Of a stretch of DNA of 38,543 nt, positions 31,498 to 38,543 are shown piece by piece. The notes below the pieces were generated by a model, which was not told the origin of the DNA, ran no database searches, and was given only the letters and a program-made list of their open reading frames with translations. The stretch comes from an uncultured bacterium. Its GTDB lineage: Bacteria; Bacillota; Clostridia; Oscillospirales; Acutalibacteraceae. A program made the position numbers and the translations under genes. The stretch lies in the NCBI GenBank assembly GCA_949293385.1, contig CASFDQ010000004.1, positions 1-38,543 of the forward strand. Direction: 5' to 3'. Numbering within the stretch: the first letter of the stretch is position 1; every line of letters starts with the position of its first letter.

Positions 31498-34400
31498 ATG
31501 CTTAATTTTTTAATAGGACGTGCGTGTACCGGTAAAACTCACAAAATTATCGAAAGCGTAGCGAATACCTCTGTCTCTAAGAAGGTTGTTTTAATCGTCC
31601 CTGAGCAGTTCACGTTTGAATCAGAACGCGCCATACTTAAATACAACGACGCCGTTTCGGATAACGTCTCCGTTTTAAGTTTTTCCCGCTTATTCGAGCT
31701 TGTTGCCGAAGCAACGGGCAGGGGAGCGGCTTCTTGTGTTTCCGACTTTGAAAAAATGATACTTTTTAAAAAGGCGCTCGTTGCTTGTTCCGAGCAGCTT
31801 TCGGTCTTTTCGCGCTATATAAAGTATCGTGATTTTGTTAAAGGCGTTTCCGATGCTGTAAGAGATCTTAAATTTGCCGGTGCACAGGCTGAAGATCTGC
31901 TCAAGGCTGCCGCAAGCATCGGCGGTACCTGCGGTGCGAAGCTTAAGGATATTTCCTATATTATGTCTGCTTATGACGCATTGCTTTCTGAAAAATTTAT
32001 CGATCCTGCGGACAGGCTTACAAGACTGTACGAAATTCTTTGCGGCTTTGAATATTTTAAAGATACCGATGTTTTATTTGATTCCTTTACGGGCTTTACG
32101 GGTCAGCAGTACAAGATCATTGAAAAAGTCCTTGAACAGGCCGATAACGTGACCTTTTCTTTCTGTGCAGACGACGCTGACGATCTTTCGCTCGGCGTAT
32201 TTTATAATACCTGTACCGCTGTACATAAAATCAAAAAGACTGCGTTATCTCGAGGTATTACGGACATAAACATTGAAAAATTAACCGCTTCATATTATTC
32301 CAACGTCGCGATGGCCGAACTTGAAAAGCTAATGTTTTCTTCGGCAAAGGACTGTGTTTCGGGCGGAAACGTAAACGTTATTTCCTGCGAAAACGCAAGG
32401 CAGGAAGCGTTGGCCGCGGCTAACATAATCAGACGTGAGGTGAAGGAAAACGGGTACAGATTCCGCGATTTCATTTTGGTTGCGCGAAACGCCGATGATT
32501 ACGCCGAAGAGGTATTAAGGCAGTGCGAAAAGCACAGGATCGCCTGCTTTACCGACCGAAAGTTTTCCCTTGCTTTTACCCCTGTTTGCAACTATGTGCT
32601 TAGGTTGGTTGACGTTTCTGTATCGATGAGCAGTGAAAACGTTCTGAGCCTTTTAAAAACAGGACTTTTTGACCTTACCGAGGATGAAGTTTTTGAGCTT
32701 GAAAACTATATTTATCTCTGGGATATTGTTCCTGCCGACTGGCAGAATCCTTGGAATATGAGCGTTAAGGGAATTACTGCCGACGAAGATTCTGACAGCA
32801 GTAAAGCAAAGCTTGCCCGTATAAATGAAACGCGACAAAAGGTTTTCGATATCATTTCAGAGTTCAGATCTGAATTTAACGGTAGTCCTAAAAAACGTGC
32901 TGCGGCAATCTACAACCATTTGATTTCTATGAATATCAACAAGAAGCTTGCGGCGTCTTGTAAAAAGCTTGCCGATGATAATGAGCATTATCTTGCATCG
33001 GTAAGCAGGCAGAGCTGGGATAGCTTTATTTCGGTCCTTGACAGTCTTGTTAGGGTTATGGACAAGACTTCGGTCACTACCGAAGAATTCTCGGAATCTT
33101 TACTTATAGCGATAGATGCTGCGCATATTTCCAACGTGCCTCAAATGCTTGATGAGGTGACCTTTGGAGCGGCCGACAGGATAAGACCGTCTAAACCTAA
33201 AATTTCTATAATTATGGGCGCAAATCACGGGGTATTTCCTCTTGTCGGAACCTCGAAAGGGCTTCTGGCTTCGGCGGATAAAGAGAAGCTTAAAAAATGC
33301 GATATCGATCTTGACGACGACGTAATTAAAGGCGCGGTTGAAGAAAACTATCTTGTTTATTCGATGCTTTGTTGCCCCGTGGATAAGGTATACGTGCTTT
33401 ATTCCGAAAAGGATTCTTCGGGTAAAGAGCTTTCGCCCTCCTCTTTTGTGACGCGTATAGCTGATGCTTTTTCAGATATTATGATCGGCGTTGACGGACA
33501 TGACGACAAAAAGGAGATCAAAAGATTCTTGCTTTCTGCGTCGGGCGAATTTATACCGTCAACGGCAGATTCCGCTTATAATGAAATAGGGATAGTTAAC
33601 GAGACCGAATATGAAAGCGTTAAGGCCTCGGTTCAAGGCTATAATAATTATTTTGAGCGCCTTGAGCTTATCCAAAAATCATCCTCCGAAACAAACTTTT
33701 CGATAACTCCTGCTACCGCGGACAAGCTTTTCGGTAAAGAAATAAAACTTTCGGCAACAGGCTTTGACGTTTATCATAAATGCAGTCTTTCGTACTTATT
33801 GGATTTCGGATTTGGCGCAGGAAAGCTCGAAAAAGCGGATCTCGGCGTACTGCAGCGCGGCCTGATAACTCACTTTGTTCTTGAAAAGATCGTCGACAAG
33901 TTTCATTCGAAGCTTGGTGGTCTTACTACTGCCGAAATTTCATCGGAAGTTGACGTGCTTATCGACGAGTATTTTAGAAATGTAAAAGGGTCTGAAAAGC
34001 TTATGACCGCAAGATTTTCATATCTCCTTAGTAAAATCGCCGTTCAGATCAAGAATATAGTAGCCCACATGGCAAGTGAGTTTGCTCAAAGCGATTTTGA
34101 TGCAAAATACTGTGAACTTACTATCGGAGACGAGGCGAATATACCCGGTCTTAAATACGTACTTGACGATGGAACGGTTGTGAATTTCGGTGGAAAGATC
34201 GACAGAGTTGACGTTTTCGGCGGTTACGTAAGAGTAGTAGACTACAAAACGGGTAAAATGGTCTTTAAACTTTCTGATACTCTCGTCGGTCTTAATATGC
34301 AGATGCTTTTGTATCTCTACAATTTTGTTAAGTGCGGAGGCGATCTGGTATCTGAGCCAAAACCCGCCGGCGTACTTTATATGCCCGCTAAAGACAGCGA

Positions 34401-34758
34401 CAAGCCTGCTGAAAGACGTATGAACGGAATAATTCTCGATAAGGACGAGGTTCGTCTTGCAATGGAAAAGGAGAACAAGGGACGCTATATTCCCAAAAGA
34501 GAAGATCAACCGTCATCCTCATACATCTCCGAAGGCGGCTTCGAGGTCGTTTTCGATCAGATAGACAGGCTCATAATTTCCATGGGTAATGCCCTCAGAA
34601 GGGGAGAGTTCGCAGCCGATCCTACCGACGGTGCCTCGTTTGACGCCTGTAAATACTGCGACTATTCGGGTATTTGTCGCAGCAGCGGAAATCCGCACAA
34701 AAAGTGTGAGGAATATGATAACGATAAGACTATAAGCTTACTGAAAGGAGAGGAATAG
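31498..34758 (+). CDS. addB: ATP-dependent helicase/nuclease subunit AddB
   Basis: A 1086-residue subunit of the AddAB enzyme, which resects double-strand breaks for recombination. Residues 1-15 hold the Walker A GRACTGKT. The C-terminal nuclease has VVDYKTGK (Asp915, Lys917). The four iron-sulfur cysteines are all present: Cys762, then Cys1051, Cys1054 and Cys1060 in CKYCDYSGIC. GGAG lies ahead of the ATG. addA starts one base after its stop, so the two are coupled. Confidence 0.95.
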   Translation: MLNFLIGRACTGKTHKIIESVANTSVSKKVVLIVPEQFTFESERAILKYNDAVSDNVSVLSFSRLFELVAEATGRGAASCVSDFEKMILFKKALVACSEQLSVFSRYIKYRDFVKGVSDAVRDLKFAGAQAEDLLKAAASIGGTCGAKLKDISYIMSAYDALLSEKFIDPADRLTRLYEILCGFEYFKDTDVLFDSFTGFTGQQYKIIEKVLEQADNVTFSFCADDADDLSLGVFYNTCTAVHKIKKTALSRGITDINIEKLTASYYSNVAMAELEKLMFSSAKDCVSGGNVNVISCENARQEALAAANIIRREVKENGYRFRDFILVARNADDYAEEVLRQCEKHRIACFTDRKFSLAFTPVCNYVLRLVDVSVSMSSENVLSLLKTGLFDLTEDEVFELENYIYLWDIVPADWQNPWNMSVKGITADEDSDSSKAKLARINETRQKVFDIISEFRSEFNGSPKKRAAAIYNHLISMNINKKLAASCKKLADDNEHYLASVSRQSWDSFISVLDSLVRVMDKTSVTTEEFSESLLIAIDAAHISNVPQMLDEVTFGAADRIRPSKPKISIIMGANHGVFPLVGTSKGLLASADKEKLKKCDIDLDDDVIKGAVEENYLVYSMLCCPVDKVYVLYSEKDSSGKELSPSSFVTRIADAFSDIMIGVDGHDDKKEIKRFLLSASGEFIPSTADSAYNEIGIVNETEYESVKASVQGYNNYFERLELIQKSSSETNFSITPATADKLFGKEIKLSATGFDVYHKCSLSYLLDFGFGAGKLEKADLGVLQRGLITHFVLEKIVDKFHSKLGGLTTAEISSEVDVLIDEYFRNVKGSEKLMTARFSYLLSKIAVQIKNIVAHMASEFAQSDFDAKYCELTIGDEANIPGLKYVLDDGTVVNFGGKIDRVDVFGGYVRVVDYKTGKMVFKLSDTLVGLNMQMLLYLYNFVKCGGDLVSEPKPAGVLYMPAKDSDKPAERRMNGIILDKDEVRLAMEKENKGRYIPKREDQPSSSYISEGGFEVVFDQIDRLIISMGNALRRGEFAADPTDGASFDACKYCDYSGICRSSGNPHKKCEEYDNDKTISLLKGEE

Positions 34759-34759
34759 T

Positions 34760-37700
34760 ATGGCTTTTAAACCGACCCGCGAGCAGGAGCTTGCCATAAA
34801 TGAAAGCGGAAGCATTATCGTATCTGCCGCTGCAGGATCGGGTAAAACCGCAGTTCTTGTTGAACGTGTAGCGCGAATACTTACCGATAAAAAGCATCCC
34901 GTCGCCGCTAACAAACTTCTTATCGTAACCTTTACGAACGCTGCGGCCGCCGAACTCAGATACAGAATTGAAAAAAGACTGAACAGCGAGTTTGAGAAAA
35001 ATCCGAACGATTATTACCTCCAAAAGCAAAAGCTTCTTCTCAGTGATGCCAAAATTTGCACTATCGACTCCTTCTGCATCGATTTTATCCGTGAAAATTT
35101 CGAGCTTTCGGGCCTTGAGCCTTCCTTTAAGATAGCGGATAAATCGACTGTCAATTCTCTTAACAACTTTGCACTGTCTGAAGTTTTTAACGAGCATTTT
35201 GATTCTAAGGACAACGATTTTTTGACCCTTCTCGAAGCCTTCGGTGAGAAACGGGACGACGAGACCTTACGTAAGTGTGTGTATAGCGTTTACGAATACA
35301 GTCAGCATATTCCTTTCCCCGAAAACTGGCTTGACGGTATTGTAAAAGAATACGAGGAGCACGCTTCAGGCTATAGCACAAAATGGTGCGAAGAGGCTCT
35401 TGAGGTCGCTGAAACGCTTGCCGTTGATGCCGTCTTGGAATTAAAAGAGGCTAATGCGCTGCTTCTTACTTGTCCCGCTGCTTACGAGAAATATTCGGCC
35501 AACTATGAGTATCTGCTGTCATTTTCCGAGGAACTCATCGATCTTTGCAAAACGCGCAGCTGGAACGATGTATACGGCTTTATAAAGACCCTTGCTCCTC
35601 CAAAATGCAAGAACCTCAGCGGTGATGAGAAAACGGAAGCCGTGCTTTCCTCAAAAAAACTCAGAGACTCCGGAAAGAATAAACTTTCATCCGTCGCAGG
35701 ACTCCTTTATTGTTCCGAGGAAGACACGAAGAACGAGTATTCTGCTATGCTTCCTTTTATTAAAAAGATTATAGAACTTGTAAAGGAATTCGGAACCAAG
35801 GTTTCAAAGCGACTGAAAGAAAAGGGTCTTATTACCTTTCTCACGGCAGAGCAAACAGCGCTTTCTCTCTTGGCCGAGGTTAAAAACGGCGAAATTGTAA
35901 GAGGAAGATATGCGGATTCTTTTTCGGATATGTTCGACGCCGTTCTTGTGGACGAATACCAAGATACGAACACCCTGCAGGACACCCTGTTTTATCATTT
36001 GTCAGATTGCGGAGATAAACTGTTTTGTGTTGGAGATATGAAGCAGTGTATCTATAAATTCAGAGGAGCAAATCCTACAAATTTCCTTCATAAAAAAGAG
36101 TCTGCCGTTTTCCCCGAAAACAGAACTTCGGATGATTTTACCCTGCGCGTAGATCTTGGCTGTAATTTCAGAAGCCGAAAAGAAGTTTGCGAACGTATAA
36201 ACTCTATATTTAAAAAGATCCTTTATAAGGATAATTCCGGTTTCGATTACGACGATAAAGAAGAACTTGTATCGAGAGCCGAATATCCGAGTAATTCCGA
36301 AAAGAAGATAGAGTCGCATTATATTGATTTTTCTTCTGTATGTGATGAGACAGAATATGAAGGAAGAAGATATGCCGAAGCGCAGGCGGTCGCTTCTACC
36401 GTTAAGGAGATAATGGAGCGTCCCGATTTTCTTAAAGCAGAGGACGGGATTCATCTGAGAAAAACCGAGTATAAAGATATAACGATTCTTCTGCGAGGCA
36501 TTTCCGAAAAGGGAGCGATCTATGCCGCAGCCCTTAAGGAAAACGGTATTCCCGTTTCTTTGGACGACTCGGAAGGATTATATTCTGACGAAGTAAATAC
36601 TTTGCTTTCTTTCCTGAAGATAGTTAATAATCCTACGGATGATATAGCGCTTCTTACCGTTATGACATCTCCTGTTTTCGGAATAAGTATGGAGGAGCTT
36701 GCGGTTGTTCGCGCCTCTCACGTCTATGGTAGCTTCTATTCCGCGGTTATGGCCGCGTACAGGCGGGGCGAAGAAAAGTTTGTGAGTTTTATCGATCTGC
36801 TTTCTGCTATCCGCCGTAAAGCGTCTATGTCATCAATTGCGTCGATAATCGCCGACATATTCGAGGATACAGGCCTTCTGAATATGGTTTCCATCTCAGA
36901 AAACGGCGACTCAAAAAGACTCAATCTGCTTCACGTTCAAAGCATCGCTCTTGAGTTTGAAAAGGAAGGCCGAAGAAATCTTAGTGCGTTTCTCAGATAC
37001 TTCGAATCTCTTTCTCAAAAGGACTTTTCCGTAAATTCCGATTCGGGAAATGCGGTAAAAATTATGACGATTCACGCTTCAAAGGGTCTGCAGTTCCCGA
37101 TCTGTATTCTTGCAAATTGCTCTAATCGGTTTAACGAAACCGATTTAAGAGCACAGTATATCATTAACGAACCTCACGGTTTTTCTTTTAAGATGCACGA
37201 TGAAGACGGAAAGGCGTCAGATAATAATATTCTAAGGACTCTTATGCTTCACGAAGAAAGAAAGGAGCTTTTGGCCGAAGAATTAAGATTGTTTTACGTC
37301 GCCTTGACCCGAGCGGAAGAGATGCTTCTGACCTTTTCTACCTACAACGATCTTGACGACGAAGTAGCGAAGAAACTGGCCCTGCTTGAAAGAGCCGAAG
37401 CTGAGGACGTTCTTCCGTATTCTGTTTTCAGAAGAAGTAAATCATACGCCGATTGGATACTGGAAGCCGATATTCTTGACGGCAAAAAGGACGTTTTCAT
37501 AAACGGGGTCCGGGACGATAATATTATAATTCACAGATCCGTCGTGAAGCCCGTCGCCGAAAAGATCGTTAAGGATAAAGCGATGCATGATGAAGATCTT
37601 GTAAACAGGCTCAGGAGCGAATACGCTTATTCCTATCCGTACAGCGATATTATCGGTCTTCAGGCAAAATCTTCGGTTACCGATATCGTTCATAAGGCCG

Positions 37701-38260
37701 ACAGCGAAAACTATATGTTTACCTCACGACCCGCATTTTTGCATGAAAAGGGCCTTACCTCGGCAGAGCGAGGGACTGCTATGCATAAGGTTATTCAGCA
37801 TTTCGATTTTTCTGCGGCAGATGATATCGACGCCGAGCTTGAGCGTCTGTACGAGTATACTTATATCTCTGAAACTGAGTATGAAGCCGTAGATAAAGAG
37901 CTTCTTAAAAGCTTTTTTTCGTCGGATCTGTTTAAACGAATATTAAATTCCGATATCGTTAAACGGGAAATGCGTTTTCTTGCAGAGTTTCCTGCAACCG
38001 AGCTCGATAATACTCTCGACAGTAGCTTTAGCGGTGAAAACGTGGTCGTTCAGGGTGCGGTAGATCTGCTTTTTGTCGAAAACGGTGAGATCGTTATTCT
38101 TGATTTTAAAACCGACAGAAGCAAGGACGAAGACGAGCTTGTTTCGGCTTATAAGGAGCAGCTCGAGATCTATTCAAAGGCCTGCTCGAAGCTTTTAAAG
38201 CTTCCCGTAAAAGAACTGTACATTTATTCCTTCGCTTTGCAAAAAGCAATAAAACTGTAA
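34760..38260 (+). CDS. addA: ATP-dependent helicase/nuclease subunit AddA
   Basis: A 1166-residue UvrD-like helicase with a C-terminal RecB-type nuclease. Walker A AAAGSGKT (23-30), Walker B DEYQD, helicase motif MTIHASKGLQFP and VALTRAEE are present. Nuclease residues Asp1115 and Lys1117 lie in ILDFKTDR, followed by EQLEIYSKA. With AddB it unwinds and trims broken DNA ends and should respond to Chi-like sites. An AGGAGAGG site within the end of addB serves its ATG. Confidence 0.96.
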   Translation: MAFKPTREQELAINESGSIIVSAAAGSGKTAVLVERVARILTDKKHPVAANKLLIVTFTNAAAAELRYRIEKRLNSEFEKNPNDYYLQKQKLLLSDAKICTIDSFCIDFIRENFELSGLEPSFKIADKSTVNSLNNFALSEVFNEHFDSKDNDFLTLLEAFGEKRDDETLRKCVYSVYEYSQHIPFPENWLDGIVKEYEEHASGYSTKWCEEALEVAETLAVDAVLELKEANALLLTCPAAYEKYSANYEYLLSFSEELIDLCKTRSWNDVYGFIKTLAPPKCKNLSGDEKTEAVLSSKKLRDSGKNKLSSVAGLLYCSEEDTKNEYSAMLPFIKKIIELVKEFGTKVSKRLKEKGLITFLTAEQTALSLLAEVKNGEIVRGRYADSFSDMFDAVLVDEYQDTNTLQDTLFYHLSDCGDKLFCVGDMKQCIYKFRGANPTNFLHKKESAVFPENRTSDDFTLRVDLGCNFRSRKEVCERINSIFKKILYKDNSGFDYDDKEELVSRAEYPSNSEKKIESHYIDFSSVCDETEYEGRRYAEAQAVASTVKEIMERPDFLKAEDGIHLRKTEYKDITILLRGISEKGAIYAAALKENGIPVSLDDSEGLYSDEVNTLLSFLKIVNNPTDDIALLTVMTSPVFGISMEELAVVRASHVYGSFYSAVMAAYRRGEEKFVSFIDLLSAIRRKASMSSIASIIADIFEDTGLLNMVSISENGDSKRLNLLHVQSIALEFEKEGRRNLSAFLRYFESLSQKDFSVNSDSGNAVKIMTIHASKGLQFPICILANCSNRFNETDLRAQYIINEPHGFSFKMHDEDGKASDNNILRTLMLHEERKELLAEELRLFYVALTRAEEMLLTFSTYNDLDDEVAKKLALLERAEAEDVLPYSVFRRSKSYADWILEADILDGKKDVFINGVRDDNIIIHRSVVKPVAEKIVKDKAMHDEDLVNRLRSEYAYSYPYSDIIGLQAKSSVTDIVHKADSENYMFTSRPAFLHEKGLTSAERGTAMHKVIQHFDFSAADDIDAELERLYEYTYISETEYEAVDKELLKSFFSSDLFKRILNSDIVKREMRFLAEFPATELDNTLDSSFSGENVVVQGAVDLLFVENGEIVILDFKTDRSKDEDELVSAYKEQLEIYSKACSKLLKLPVKELYIYSFALQKAIKL

Positions 38261-38302
38261 AGAAAAGCCTTCTCACTAACCTAACCAAACCATTTAAACC
38301 CG

Positions 38303-38326
38303 AACCAGCCTTAAAGGGCGGTTTTT
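38303..38326 (+). terminator. Weak terminator candidate after addA
   Basis: AACC-AG-CC pairs with GG-GC-GGTT around TTAAA, with a two-by-two internal loop, followed by TTTTT. A second T5 run is at 38331-38335. Stability is low. Confidence 0.4.
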
Positions 38327-38471
38327 CAGTCTTTTTCGGCTCATCGTCGTCCGTAGGCGAAAGCCTTACGAACTCCTCTTCACCAAAACCTACTCAAAAA
38401 AACGCTCCTTTACGGGTGTGCGCCATAGTGAGAAATTGCCCGAAAACGGCGTTTTTCCGTAATAATGCGTT
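38327..38471. other. Intergenic stretch after addA without a supported gene
   Basis: No start codon with a ribosome-binding site and coding pattern is seen on either strand. A small GAAA-capped hairpin lies at 38352-38370 (CGTAGGC / GCC-T-TACG). The minus strand has a short open frame through 38290-38400 that would read into the addA 3' end, but it lacks a good start. It may be a degraded gene or repeat. Confidence 0.4.
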
Positions 38472-38510
38472 AAAAAGCCACGGTACGCGTCAGCGTTACC
38501 GTGACTTTTT
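38472..38510. terminator. Bidirectional terminator near the right edge
   Basis: AAAAAG-C-CACGGTA-CGC pairs with GCG-T-TACCGTG-A-CTTTTT around GTCA. It is A-rich on one side and T-rich on the other, so it can stop transcription from both directions. Confidence 0.8.
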
Positions 38511-38543
38511 GCCTTTTCTTACATAAAAATCATCCATTTTCGG

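Noticed and set aside
38106-38400. Short minus-strand frame running from the downstream intergenic region into the addA end
   Set aside because: It has a hydrophobic-basic segment, but no usable start, and it overlaps the AddA C-terminus. A gene remnant is possible but not supported.

Overview
The window looks like a chromosomal segment of an anaerobic, Gram-positive, endospore-forming member of the Clostridia. The Oscillospirales are a reasonable guess, but this is inference from gene content and not from a marker tree. The supporting evidence is: three sporulation-linked genes (spoIIR, gerW/ytfJ and a bofA-like gene), the dnaG-rpoD and scpA-scpB-DUF2953-gerW-rluB blocks, the addB-addA recombination pair, ispE of the MEP pathway, a zinc-type L31, Gram-positive promoters (TTGnnn-17-TATAAT), and the absence of outer-membrane genes. 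No rRNA, tRNA, CRISPR array or prophage was seen.

Layout. Positions 1-180 hold the 3' end of a probable transposase and two strong hairpins. Positions 260-4849 form a sugar-uptake operon: lipoprotein binding protein, two permeases and the 4-alpha-glucanotransferase malQ. It has no ATPase gene of its own. A YbaK-type deacylase (minus strand) and a glycosyltransferase/GtrA pair (plus) follow. Positions 6918-7311 are a non-coding element closed by 16-base near-perfect inverted repeats and packed with hairpins. From 7313 to 13822 genes lie on the minus strand: an SGNH esterase, a small zinc-ribbon membrane protein behind a 991-residue fused ABC exporter, and a DUF711/ACT pair.

From 13940 to the right edge everything reads rightward. 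In order: an Lrp regulator, aminotransferase, ispE and spoIIR; rpmE; yigZ, dgt, dnaG and rpoD with two small followers; a peptidoglycan amidase; an M50 protease with scpAB, DUF2953, gerW and rluB; a biotin-dependent carboxyltransferase trio; secG; bofA; and addB-addA.

The genes cover glucan import and use (ABC system plus MalQ), core replication/transcription/segregation (DnaG, SigA, ScpAB), double-strand-break repair (AddAB), sporulation control (SpoIIR, GerW, BofA) and biotin-dependent carboxyl transfer. The least explained piece of DNA is the 394-base element at 6918-7311. It has a closing stem followed by a T-run, at least eight internal hairpins, four direct and two inverted copies of AGTTATATT, and mutually exclusive long-range pairings. 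It could be a MITE-like mobile element, a large structured RNA, or both. A second oddity is the amidase at 22838, which appears to start at ATT behind a Shine-Dalgarno sequence buried in a terminator-like hairpin. A similar buried Shine-Dalgarno precedes bofA.
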